Part shown: positions 42,704 to 54,281 of the stretch, one piece after another
How positions within the stretch are numbered: position 1 is the first letter of the stretch
Layout of the letters: each line of letters begins with the position of its first letter
NCBI GenBank assembly: GCA_027923505.1
Contig: BROI01000014.1
Coordinates: 496,001-560,000, forward strand
Origin: Mayamaea pseudoterrestris
Lineage: Eukaryota > Bacillariophyta > Bacillariophyceae > Sellaphorales > Sellaphoraceae
Direction: 5' to 3'
DNA length: 64,000 bases
Position numbers and translations under genes: made by a program
Notes under the pieces: model-generated
Database searches by the model: none
Seen by the model: only the letters and a program-made list of their open reading frames with translations
Told to the model about the DNA's origin: nothing

Positions 42704-45700
42704 CTACGCATTTTGTTTTCGATGAACCGTAGTTCGTAACTTCCGAAGACCGTTGCCAAAGCTGCTACGCGGCGATCGCGCAGATTCCGTGGAGGGAGCA
42801 TCGCTGGCAAAACCTCCACCCACACGCTTGCCGTTCTCGCGCCTGACAAAGTTCTCTCTGTTCTCTAAACTCTCTTGGGAAAGAGCAAGTTTCAATACCG
42901 GAGGGTCGACTGCATGCATATTGCGTCGAGCATTTTGTGGGACCGACGGATTTGCTGGCGCGGCTGCTTGAGAATCTTGTGACCTTGGAGTCGTAGAAAA
43001 TGATCTACTCGAAGGCGTTGAGGAAAATGTGTTGGGAGAGGATGCCCCGCGTGGATCAGGATGCTTAGGAAGATTGCCGCCAGTAAAAAACGGATGTTCC
43101 AGCACCATTCGCATGGATGCAATACGGTGATTTGGATCATGATGAAGAAGCTGCTTTAAAATATCGCAAGCAGCCGGATCGTCGATATGCTTCAAAGCTT
43201 TTCTGACGCTCTGATCGTCCCATGAACCAATCTTGGCGATTTCCGCTTCTGTCATGGCTCGTTTCCCTCGACAAGCATACGGCGCAAGCGGGGCACCGGC
43301 AATGGCCTCGTACAGTACAACACCATATGCCCAGATGTCGTACGTAGGATCAGCGGTTATCGATACAGATTCAGCGGAGACAGTTCGCTTTCCAATTGGA
43401 GTGCGTTTGTTCTCCACGAAAATGGCTTCAGGAGGGTGGTAGAATCCTCTAGAAGGATCAGTCGCCCCACAGACTGGAATAGCTCCTCCAACCCCCAGTA
43501 ATTTCCAACGACTACCAAATTTGCCAATATTGTGAGTGCCGAAATCACCATGAATAATACCATGCTCGTGCATATGGAGAAGGGAAATACCAATGCGCTT
43601 CAATGCCTTGGTTGGAAAAACTTTGCCAGATTTGCGCAAGTCCAGCATCAAGTTTTCGGCAGTAGTGTCGGCACCCTCCATGGTGATACAGTAGCCAGGT
43701 TCAGCCATAGCTTCGGAATAAGCGGCATGTTGCACTGTGTGGTGGACACTGATGATTGCGGGTACGTAGTGGCGTGACAAGTGGTAGTCTTTGCGGACTT
43801 TGAGCTCGCGCTCGACCACATCAGAGCGTGAGGTGAGCTTCGCAATCACTTGTTGTCCCTTCTCCTTCCGAATGTGACGCAATTTATCCTCAATTGTCTG
43901 CTGAGAGCGACTCGTAAGCGTCGACCGGACGCTATGACGACTCACTACTGAGACATGAGACTGGTCATCGAAGTCCTCCACATAATCGCAGTCACCGGTC
44001 CCATCTTTTTTCTCCTCGTGAAGGATAGTATATGCACCATTCGTTTGCGAAGGCGCGTCATAGCGAAGCGCATAGAAGATTTGGGTGTCGCTCGATGGAT
44101 TGGAGTACGCGGGACGCTGATTCACTACCTCCAACGTGTTGAACAACCGAAGCATCACACGCATTTCATGTTTGCAAACTGGAGTTGCACTAGCTAGAGC
44201 AATCTTTCCGTCGGGACCTTCCACGTGGGCCAAGGCTAAAACCTGTGGCTGGGTGCAAGCCTGCAGTACCTTTGTAACAACCTCGTGATACAAATCGTCA
44301 CAATTGGAAACAATGTGATTCCAAGAGTAGTGATGCGGAGTCAGCTGTGCTCGAACCTTCTCCGACAAATCAATCGGTAGATCCCTTTTCAGTAAATTGT
44401 GGACAATAAAATGCGAGTGTTCATTTTCTGTCGCAACCTGAATGGGTAGCAGACCAGTCCTTCGATCGACTGCAGTCGCGAGCTCAGGTGCGTGGTTAAG
44501 TAGTCCAAGTATAGTGCGATCATCAGCGCTATGTTGGAAAGCGAGAAAAAGTGGACTGTGGCCGTCTCCGCTGAGCACTCCAGCAGCCTCTGGAAATTGC
44601 ATGAGCAAAGAATTAATCACCGGCGGGCGACACTGGTTTTTAATTGCAATTGCGACTGGCAGATCTCCGTGCATGTCTGTGCGTGAGAGCGCTCCTGAAA
44701 AGCAAGTCAACAGCGTTTTGACAACTACTGGATCAACCGATTCGCCACATCGAAGAAGTAAATGTAGTGGTAGATCCCCGTTCTCGTCAGTTCGCTTCGC
44801 CGATGCGAAATTTTCCGACAGTAGTGCAGTTACAACTCCAATTGAAGCTTGACTTGCGCAGGCAATGTGTATAGGTAGACCACCTCCCGCATCTGGTGGT
44901 GGACGGTAAACCATCGTGTATGCGCCTTCGGGAGACTTGGAAATCAAAAATTTAACAACGTCCACCGCGTCGTATGTTGCAGCCACATGTAATGGAAGCC
45001 GACCCATCTTGTCATATAAATTAATGCCCTCCTTGTATGCATTGTAGATAATTTCAAGAGCAGCCAAATTATCATGCGCAGCAGCGTGATGAATCGGCAG
45101 CGCACCCATATTATCGCGGTGAACCAGCGCTTTCGGAAACAGCACCAGTGTCATATCGATTAAAAGGTTCCAGGCGCTATTGTGTCGTGCAATCTTGTGC
45201 AAACATAGCTCTCCAGTTTGCAAATCAGGGAACTCGGCGAGCTCAGGATGCTTATCCAATAGGCTTTCAACCATCGCCCAGTTTTCATGCTGAATTTCTT
45301 GGAAAAGGTCTGCCAAGCAAGCGCGATCAGCGATAGACACAGTATTGCTCTTGTTTTGTGGAAACGCAAGCTGCCGTTCGACGGAGGTCGCTGCCTTTGT
45401 CAAACTAGCTGAGGGCTTCGGAGGACTCGATTCTGGAGTCGGGGGCCTTGGCGGCCAAGTATAATGAACTGGTGACGGCTTGACTGGGGATGGAGCCGGT
45501 TGCATTTTCTTCACGAACGAGATTCTCGTTGCCTCTTCAAATCTGTCTCTGATCTGACCACCGCGAACACGCGCCTGGAAAGCTGTGATGCATGCTACAA
45601 TTTGTTCTTCGGGCGTAGTGATGCGAAGACGGTAGTGCCTGTATGCTCGCTGAATTACAGTCGCGGCGTAGCCACGTGCCAGTTGGATTTCCGAATAGAA

Positions 45701-48700
45701 AATAAGACACACGTAGCAACGCCAACAGCTTTGCAGCTTAATTGCAGCAGTGTTCTCGCGGATGTATATCGCTCGCTTAGAAGATATCTTCATGCGGAAT
45801 ACACTTTGTATCATGGTTGCCGCCATGCGCATAACGAGGTAGGTGTTTCTTTGAATTCGACCTCGCACACGTTTCTGTATGCTAGCTGCCGCATTGAAAA
45901 ACTTTTCCGACCGCATTGCCTCGATCCGATCAAAGGCTTCTCGACGAAGAAACACTTTGGTCCTTCCTAGCTGAAGACCAGCGACCGCGCATCGCGATGC
46001 AAAATCAAGCTGCAAAAACTCTCGCTCACTAGCTGGACGGTCGACATTATGGCGCTCGCGTCTCTCGCGCATCGCCGCAGTTGGATCTTGCTTGTTGCGC
46101 TTTCGACGTTGATCCTCCGGAGTCATGATCGAGCTCTCGACAACAAGATTGTAAGGAGCATTGGGGCCTGTTGGAACCTTTACGACTTTCGTATTCTGGT
46201 GGTTGATACGCCGCACTTGATACTTCGGCGAGTCGAACTTATCATGGTGATCTTTCTCAGCCATAAGAAGTGCTTGCATAACCACATGATCAGCATACCA
46301 CAAATCGTAAGCAATCTTTGTAATGAGGCGCTTGAGCTGGCTTTCTTTTTCATCTTGCCGACTTGGAGAAAACACAGGACTCTGGGGCGAATTGTCTGTT
46401 GTGTCTGCAAGTATCTCATACCGGGCAAGAAACACATCATGCGGATAGCGCGTTGGATAGCCAGCGCGACTGACTCGCACAGCTTCAAGAACACCTCCAC
46501 AGCGCAGCTGCTCGACAACATTCTTTGGCTCAAAATAGTCGGGAGCCAAATCGTCGTTTGGTTTGAGACAACGAATATAGTGCGGTACCGTTTCGTCGAT
46601 TCTCGAACGAAGCTCGCGCAGCTGAGTAGAGAATTGTGAACTGACCGACTTGGTTGCAACTGTTCCGCGACCCCCACGATCCTCTGCGCGAATATTCTTT
46701 TGTATCTCCTCAATGAACTCAAATGAAGACGATTTCAAAAGATCTGACGAGGCAGCAGGAAGCTGGTCTTTATTCTTCTCAATCCAGCCACCTGTCGTGT
46801 ATTCGACATATCCCGCGTAGTGTTCAATGCTGAACAAATGATCAACGCGTTGTGACGAGGTTGCGCTAAAACGGGGATGTTTGTCGCTGCGGCCGTACAG
46901 ATATCTGGTATACTTTTGATCATCACTTCTTGGCAAAATGCACTGCTCGTCAAGAAGAGCCAAGATTCCCACATGCTTTTTGTCGATAAGGTCCAAGACG
47001 TCTTGGTTGTCGGGAAACGATATGAATTTCCACATAATCCCTTCCTTCTCGTACTCCTGCTGTTCAAGCTTGAAAACGTACTTGTTGAATTGCTGTTGCA
47101 GCGCTTCGTTTGTGTAGTTAATACAGAGCTGCTCGAAGCTATTCTTCTCAAATGTTTCAAAACCAAATATGTCAAGCACTCCAATCGAAGCATGACGCGA
47201 TTGATCAGATCTGTCGTCGACAATGCTTTCATTGACTTTAGTTACGACAAAATCAAACAATGCGCCGTAGAGAGACTTGATGAGAGCTTCCATTGCCTTT
47301 TGAGCAGAATCGATCGTAAGTGACGTGTGAACAATCTCGTCTCCAGCTATTATGACGCGAGCCGTCAAGGCAGCAGCCAACCCTTCAAAGGTGATGCCAA
47401 GAAGGGTGGCACAGGCTCGAGCGGCGCTCGTGTCATCAAGGCGACATGATTCATTGTCGCGCGACGGCGTAAAGGACATATTGCCGCAAAATAGAATGCC
47501 CACGATAAGACGCATCAGCGATTGAATTGTTTCGGGCATGAAACCAATAGTAATCTATAATGGTTGGAAAAAGGAACATTGTGAGATGATATCAGGTGGC
47601 TAGAAAGCGCGAAATGACAAGCAGCAAAGTAACGTACCATGGCGTCCAACATTTCTTGATGGTTTGCCTCGTCACTGACATGGTCGCGACGATCAAACGT
47701 TCCACTTTGACTGAGCAACTTGAACTCGCTTGGATGCAAACGTCCCAGGAAAAATTGGTTGCGCTCCTTGGGGGTAGCGCTTGCAAGAAACTGGTAAAAG
47801 ACATGGTAGTTCCGTTCGCCAAGACCCAAGTGAATAAGTCGAACCTTTTCCAAAAGGTACGTTTCAATCGATGCGCCAGACAGCTTTCCCGAGCGGGTAA
47901 AGCGAATGTCAATGTACTTGCCAAAGCGCGATGAATTGTCGTTGCGTATAGTGCGAGCGTTACCAAACGACTCCAAAATGGGATTGCTCTGCAATACTTG
48001 CGCCTCTATAGAGACATCCTCAATCAAACTTCCATGAGTCGGCGAAAAAAGTGTATCCGACTTTCGCTTTGAAAGCATCGCCAAGTAGTTGAGCACAATC
48101 TTCGTGGTCACTGTTTTGCCGGCTCCACTCTCTCCAGACACGAGGATACTTTGATCCGTTGGATTGTCTCTTCCCGCCACCGTGGCAATACTTGCTCCGC
48201 GACTGTGCTTGCCGCTATGCCGCATCAGTTCCTTGTTCTCTAATCCTCGCATCATGGCGCGATAGGCATCGTCGGCCGTTTGGTAAACGTGAGGAGGCAG
48301 CTTGCGCTTGTTTGCATCACGCTTTTGTGCCCCAACAACTCCTCGATTCTTAAAAGGCGTTGTAAAGGTAGTTGAGGTCGACGCAGCGGCTTCGCCCTGC
48401 TCGCAGTACTTAATCATGGTATCGGGCGAGTACAATTCCATCTTTTTGAACGGATTGACAGCAATTAAAATGGGACCGGTCGCCGTGTAAATAATGTCCG
48501 CGTCGTAGCGCAAACGCAAAGCATGAAGAATAGCCGGCTCATGCAAATGCGTCAATCCAATGAGATCGTCGACTCCGCCGACAATGGAAGCGTCAATGTG
48601 GGTGCTCGGGCTCGCTAGAACATGTCCTTCCGGATCCTCTCCAGCAATTTCGTACGATGCTGGCAAGTTGCGCAGTTTAATATCGTCATGGTCCGCAGTC

Positions 48701-48807
48701 TTAAGCTGCTCTGGATCGACAGTTACCATTGTTTCGAACTGCTCCTCGTCCTGAAAGTAGTTCGAGCCAGATCGCGAGTATTGCTTGCTGTTGCTTTGCT
48801 CCGGCAT
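42704..48807 (-). CDS. Unconventional myosin with IQ motifs, ankyrin repeats and C-terminal degenerate kinase (two exons, 2006 aa)
   Basis: Exon 1 48807-47638, exon 2 47554-42704; the 83-nt intron begins GTACGT, ends TAG. Start is ATG 48807 (an upstream GTG opens the frame). Motor: P-loop GESGAGKT (~225), switch I N-D-N-S-S-R-F-G-K-Y, switch II DIFGFE (~515), and motor end CLKPNDDLAP. IQ motifs lie at ~940-1035 (SIQKRVRGRIQR, IQSVFRMK, IKLQSCWR, VIQRAYRHYR). Ankyrin repeats occupy ~1165-1465 (GALPIHHAAA, GRLPLHVAAT, GGLPIHIACA, GDLPLHLLLR). A kinase-like domain lies at ~1635-1895: the N-lobe Lys (VIAK) and H-G-D-F-G-T-H-N remain, but the DFG Asp is missing (LGVGG), so it is probably a pseudokinase. 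The Ser-rich tail is disordered. It is predicted to be an actin-based motor with a cargo or scaffold tail. Confidence 0.9.
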
Positions 48808-49830
48808 GGTTGCTTCAATCTGCGGATCATCGCGTAAGGTAAGGTTTATCAATTCCACTCCGCGAATTGTTACTGGTTCCTTCTTTACGATTATTGCAGG
48901 AACCCATCCCCAATGCGAGTCCTCCTTATAAGTGTATATAAAAGAAATGCGTGAGTGTCTCCTTCTCGGAACAACAGCGTGACAAGGCCATAATGGTGCT
49001 CATTCTCAGCAGCATGCAACATTTTTGCTCACCTTCCGGAGCCATACATGCGCTCCAAGCTCCATTGTTGCTGATACCAATTTTTACGCAGCTGTCACTA
49101 TTTGAGGGGGCACAAAGCTTGAAGCAAATCTCGGATGAGGCTGTGCGGTGCGTGCGTTGAATTGTTCACCCGACCACCTATAACAGTTTAACTGCGATAA
49201 TGTAATGGCCAGAAAAGTTGTCTCGTCAACCAGCGCTGCAATTTCTGTCTAAAGTACTAAGGATTGCTTTTCACTAAACTGAAATCGCTTGCCAAATAGC
49301 GTGGAAAGAAAGGTCCGTCTCGCTTGTCGCTTGCAGCTTTTTCGATGCATCCATGGCGCCACAACCGCCGCCGCGCCGCGCCAGACCGTTCGGCCAGGTT
49401 CGCGTACTTTTCATTGGTTTATATATGTAAGATACCTTCTTCAACCCAGCTCGGAACGCCCAGCTAATGCTCACTTCCCAATAGTGTTCAGCGCATTGCT
49501 GCTCGACCGATTGAGCTGGGCATATGCTCATAAAATCCAGTGTATCCTGCTTGTACCTCTATAATAATAACAAGACCGTAAAGATGGTAAAGAAATCTGT
49601 AACAATATCGACAATGCTCATAGTTTAGCACGAATCGCTTCCTACTGATATATGATTTGACAACTGCATACTGAACTCCTATGCAAATGATTTGCAGCAA
49701 GTAAAAGGTACACCGATATAGAAAGCTGCGCAAGCTACAAAGACTATATTCTATTGGGTGCATGTGTGTCTCGCGACGGCACCATAATATGCAGTGGCAA
49801 GCGGGTCCCAAGCTTTAAAGCAAGATTGTA
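48808..49830. other. Intergenic region, nothing recognised
   Basis: About 1 kb between the myosin start and the HAD gene stop, both minus strand. Short open frames (e.g. 49289-49564) have no recognisable domain. No tRNA or repeat was seen. Confidence 0.4.
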
Positions 49831-50974
49831 CTATCCCAACAAACCTTCAAGCGTCGACAGGGTCACGCCTGTAGCCGCATCGTCGCCGAGCTCGTCGACA
49901 ATCATATGCGCTCCTGTAAAGTCTTCATTGGCCGTGTAGGAGCTCTTGGTCACGATACAAGCAATGCCTGCTGCCTTGGCAGCTCCGAGACCGATATGGC
50001 TATCCTCTGGTAAGATAAGACAAAGCAAAACATCGGAAATTACGTTAAAGATCGAGTGAATTTGTATAATGGATGGCCATAACATGCGATCCCATTGCTT
50101 ACCAACAATGACACATTTGCTCTTATCGAGCCCCATTGTATCGACAGCCATGTTGTAGACATCCGGCGCAGGTTTCTTTTTCTTCACCATGTCACCAGCG
50201 AAAATTTGAAAGTTGGTCGCACGTTCAGGCCCCATGAGTGTGTTTACGAGGTTGCGGACTGCACTTTCGGCGCTCGTTGAACACACGGCGAGTTTCACAT
50301 TTGCAGCTATCGCCTCGTCAATGACTCTCAAAACTCCTGGACGCAAAGGAATAGTACCGCCTTTAATCATATCCATAAAGATTGCAGTTTTTCGTAAATG
50401 CAGTTCCTTCACCTTGTCGGCTCGAGCATCCGCGGAAAGATTTTCTGGCCACCCAACATTGTTCCAATGTGCCGTCATTCTCTCCTTGCCGCCACCGACT
50501 TCAAGTAGTTTGCCGTATTGTTCCTCGTCCCAAACTGTATTCAATTCGTTTTCCGCAAACGCTTGGTTGAAGGCTGGTCGATGACCGTCGCGCTCGGTAT
50601 CAGCCAAGACGCCATCCATGTCCCAAAGAATGGCGTCGAGCTTTGCGTTTAGCATCGTTGCTGGCTGGAAAGATCTGCTAATAAAGGAAGCACAAGGCAA
50701 TGCAAAGAATTTGATAAGTTTATTTCGTTTTATTTAAACAAGTCCGAGAAGTTATACAAAGCTCTGATAGTGCTCTGACGCAATGATTACTGCGAAAATG
50801 TCACGTCGAGTCGATTTATGATGAACTATGAAACAAGCTGGCAAAACGACAATGTAAAGCTTACCTGGCTAATCCGAGACGGCCCTGTCGACTACTAGTT
50901 GTAGCGAATGCTGCGCATGATTCAGCTATGAGCAAGGCCAGAGCCAGGCGTGTCAACGACGGCAGTTTCGCCAT
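49831..50974 (-). CDS. Plastid-targeted HAD-superfamily phosphatase, CbbY/beta-PGM-like (three exons, 285 aa)
   Basis: Exons 50974-50865, 50674-50103 and 50006-49831; introns begin GTAAGC and end CAG. The second intron is 96 nt and has no in-frame stop, so an unspliced reading adds 32 residues within the VIVEDSHIG loop. Exon 1 encodes a signal peptide ending CAA followed by FATTSSRQG, an aromatic +1 site, so the enzyme is predicted to be in the plastid. The HAD core has DMDGVLADT (nucleophile Asp), CSTS (motif II), KKKKPAPDVYN (motif III Lys) and VEDSHIGLGAAKAAG (motif IV), with the cap after TERDG. Related enzymes act on sugar phosphates such as xylulose bisphosphate; the substrate here is unknown. 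Confidence 0.85.
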
Positions 50975-51510
50975 GGTCGAATGAATGTGATGCGATTCAC
51001 ATTTTCGACGACTGACGTCACGAGAAAGAAGATCGTAGCGGTACTCGGAGACTATGCAACGCGGACGACCATGGCCATCAAAATCCTCACACTTCTTGTT
51101 CATTAATGCTGTAGCAAGTTACGTGGCAGCTGCGCCATATTGTACTACCCGATAACTTCTGCCAGAGAGCCATCCTTCTAGTGTCAAGCGTTTGGAAGTG
51201 ATTTACAACTCATGAGTTGAGGGCGTTGATTTGAAAGGTGAGTCACCGATACGCATGTTTGAGTATGAGTGAGCATTGACAATGCACCAGCTATTAGATT
51301 GAGGCCTTATGAGGAACAAACTGTTATCCCTGTCTGACATGTGATTGATAAACGCAAAAAGTAACTTTTCAATATATTCTGAAGGCTCTCTCGTTGGTAA
51401 TAAATGCATGAAGGGGGTCGATGCGGACTGAGCTGCAACTCACACGATTCTTTTGGATCTACAGGGATTTCACAAAAACCACTCCTCCTTCTGTGTTCTT
51501 AAATAGCTAC
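50975..51510. other. Divergent intergenic region, HAD / dual-specificity phosphatase
   Basis: 536 bp; the CRE-like site is listed separately. An in-frame ATG at 51421 for the phosphatase lies within it. Nothing else recognised. Confidence 0.4.
51013..51020. promoter_or_regulatory. Palindromic TGACGTCA (CRE-like) site upstream of plastid HAD gene
   Basis: Exact CRE palindrome 39 nt upstream of the ATG (minus strand). TGACGT-type sites respond to CO2/cAMP in diatom carbon-concentrating genes, which would suit a plastid sugar-phosphate phosphatase. That link is inference. The nearness to the ATG could also place it in the 5' UTR. Confidence 0.4.
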
Positions 51511-52472
51511 ATGAGCCTTATATACCAAGCTGGCGCCGCATCAGGTCAGACAACTCGATCTGGTTTGTACATTGGAGGCAAGGACGATGCCAAAAATACG
51601 GACAAGCTAAAGCGATGGAAAGTCTCTCACATATTGAACGTGACACCCGTCAAGCAAGCCAACATTCAGGTATGGTAGCTGATAGATGCGACTAATGTAC
51701 CATCTCTCGCACTTTCAGACCATCATTTTCCCACTTAACTTTGTCTACTCTACTCTTCACCAGGCCGGCGTTCCCAATTACTTTGACAAGTCGTACATTT
51801 ACAAGCGAATCCCAGTGTTGGACAATCCAACCAGCGCAACTGATTTTTTGAGCCATGCCGAGTCTATTGTCGACTTTATTGCCACTGGGCTTTGCCATGG
51901 ATCCGTCTTGGTGCATTGCCAGCATGGCGTATCTCGATCGACGACGGCCATTTTGTTTTATCTCATGAGGTACGTTATTTGATATGCAATAGCAATTGGA
52001 AGTGCATGCGGGCTATTCAAAGCGACAATCTCACTTGTTGAAAAGCTCTTTCTTTGCGCAACATGGATGAAATACTCGTTTAACTTGCTAATGACTCTGA
52101 CGATGGATCAGACGAGTCGGAATGTCGTTGCAAGATGGCTTGACCATGATTCAACGGCGCCGGCCTCAGGCCCAGCCCATTCCAGCGTTTCTTACAATTT
52201 TACAGCAATACTACGAGACCAAGTGCCAATTGAACGAGCAGAAACCGAGCAGCGACCCGAGCAAGCGAAAGGCCATGGTGGGCCCGGCAATGCCACCCGA
52301 CAAGCGAGCTCGGAAACCCATTGGCCCGACACTGCCAGCAAGTTTGTCGGTGTCAATCGAAGAATCATCTAGAGTCGAAGATGGAGGTGAAGGCAAGCAA
52401 GCGGACGATCAATTGCCCAACGTTCCACCCTCGAATACTGTTACAAATGTCGCGCGCACGCGAGACCTTTAA
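51511..52472 (+). CDS. Dual-specificity protein phosphatase (three exons)
   Basis: Exons 51511-51669, 51764-51969 and 52112-52472 give 241 aa; introns begin GTATGG and GTACGT and end CAG, and phases fit. An ATG at 51421 in the same frame would add 30 residues. The catalytic loop HCQHGVSRS (C-x5-R) follows VLVHC, with the general-acid region around RIPVLDNPTSATDF, and a helix starting RRVGMSLQDGLTMIQRRRP after it; this is the DUSP fold, which dephosphorylates Ser/Thr/Tyr of substrates such as MAP kinases. The C-terminal ~60 residues are Lys/Pro-rich (KRKAMVGPAMPPDKRARKP), probably a nuclear localisation signal. Substrate is unknown. Confidence 0.85.
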
Positions 52473-52744
52473 AAGCCTAAATCGCTTCAATTTTTGCCAC
52501 TTATTATAGCTTTTGTTCACTGTATGCCATTAAAGTGAGTGTATTTGTTTGTAGTAGCTCGCATGTCATTCACAGTCAGCCCTGCGCTCTCCAATATAAG
52601 ATCTTTCGCAGAGTCGCACTGGCTAGCTAAACGAATCTCGACCAAGATTCGCGCCTGAGTCAGCCAATCAGAGAGCTCGGTGGAGCGGCGGCCTGCCGAC
52701 AATTTGCATCGTCATTTTTGTGTGAACGGGCAGCCCATGTCACC

Positions 52745-54013
52745 ATGGCGGTCAAAACGTCTATCATACCGCGACACCCGACATATCAAAGCATTCCAGA
52801 CACTGACGATGAATGGAACTTGCGAAAAGTTTCCAATGATGCACCGCCTTCTAACGCAATAACGCGTGCACCATCGTCGCAAGCAGCACCTCGTCGATTC
52901 ATGCTCTTGCTGATAATACTCGCCGTGAGTCTGTTGGTAACGCTTCCACGTCTTGTTCCTACCTTGCAGGAGCTTGAAATGGCCAATCAGTACGACTTGA
53001 GTACTTGGACGGCGGCCTTTCGCATTCGACAGGCGCAATCCATGGCCGACGCTAGCCTCTCCTTCTTGTCGTCGGGTGAAATCAACTTTGGCAATGTCAA
53101 TCGCGCCTTTCGCAAAGTAGACGAGAAGAACGGAGCCAAGCATTATATGGAACCTCCAGATGGATGTGAAGCTAGTGTTGTCATTCTGAGGCACTGCGAA
53201 AAGGGTCACATACGAGAGCATTGCGACTATTTGGGCTTTGAGCGATCCGTTTACATTGCTTCGTTGTTTGGTGACGACCACGAGCGATGGCCAGCTCCTT
53301 CCTATATTTTTGCGGAAGGTCCCGGACAAAGGCGAAACAAGAAAAAGATGAATTTTCGAGAAGTTGAAACTGTGGGTCCGCTGTCACAAAAGATTGGAGT
53401 ACCTGTAGACGACAGGTGCGTAATTGAGTCGTGGTACACATTCTTCACACACTTTCCACCTGAACTATCATTTGTAAGTTGCTTACATGCAACACTATTT
53501 CGCTTGCTCTCAATTTACAGCTACTCTGTCGAAACAGCCAATGCTTTAGCAGCAAAGCTCATGACGTATCTGCATACCGGCCAAATGTGCGGCAAGGTTA
53601 CGCTCATTGTTTGGAAACACTCGGGCATTGGTCATTTGGCTCGACATTTGGGTTGCGGACCGTCTCAGGGCTGTCCACTTGACTACAAGGGCCGATCCTT
53701 TGACGATGCCTGGCAGATAAAGTATACCTATCGCACGAGGCGACATTCCGAGCGCAAGGACTTGGCCTTGGACGATAAGCCTCGCTGGGACATTTACGGT
53801 GGTGTTCAAGCGGAAGGATTTGATGCGCTTGCCTTTTCAAAGCAAGTTGGCGACTACCCGTATGGCGGGACGGATCATGGCGCTCGGTGGGAGACGATCA
53901 AGGTTGACTACCCCGAACGGCGGAGCAAGCACGAAACTGCTGGCTGGACGGAGACGCGACTTGGATTCAGCAATGAAAAGAAACGCCACCACCACAATAA
54001 GCACAATCACTAG
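52745..54013 (+). CDS. Membrane-anchored histidine phosphatase-like protein, 105-nt in-frame intron
   Basis: Start is the ATG at 52745 (the frame is open upstream to a TTG only). Spliced exons 52745-53415 and 53521-54013; the intron (53416-53520) begins GTGCGT, ends CAG, is 105 nt and has no in-frame stop. The protein is about 387 aa spliced. A cytosolic N-tail, one TM segment (about residues 52-72, LLLIILAVSLLV), then a lumenal or extracellular domain with VVILRHCEKG, the RH-type catalytic motif of the histidine phosphatase (phosphoglycerate mutase-like) superfamily, and a later H-x-G-I-G-H. The C-terminus is His-rich (HHHNKHNH). Substrate is unknown. Confidence 0.7.
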   Translation: MAVKTSIIPRHPTYQSIPDTDDEWNLRKVSNDAPPSNAITRAPSSQAAPRRFMLLLIILAVSLLVTLPRLVPTLQELEMANQYDLSTWTAAFRIRQAQSMADASLSFLSSGEINFGNVNRAFRKVDEKNGAKHYMEPPDGCEASVVILRHCEKGHIREHCDYLGFERSVYIASLFGDDHERWPAPSYIFAEGPGQRRNKKKMNFREVETVGPLSQKIGVPVDDRCVIESWYTFFTHFPPELSFVSCLHATLFRLLSIYSYSVETANALAAKLMTYLHTGQMCGKVTLIVWKHSGIGHLARHLGCGPSQGCPLDYKGRSFDDAWQIKYTYRTRRHSERKDLALDDKPRWDIYGGVQAEGFDALAFSKQVGDYPYGGTDHGARWETIKVDYPERRSKHETAGWTETRLGFSNEKKRHHHNKHNH

Positions 54014-54281
54014 ACTCTTTATTAGGAGAAGCCATTTGTAAATACGACGGATAGACACGTTGATGCCGCTGCAGCTCCTGCTTCGTGGCTTTGACCGTAA
54101 ATTGCCTTTCGACCCTACCGGTATCTGTTAATACTGAACGCCTTAAAGAGATACACTCAATAGAATACAAATTATTATCTGCAGTTGTCCTATCCATAGT
54201 TACTTAGCGCACATTACCACAACACATAGTATCAAACTGAATTGTCAATTGAAGAAACATTCGATAGCTAGATCTTAACCG

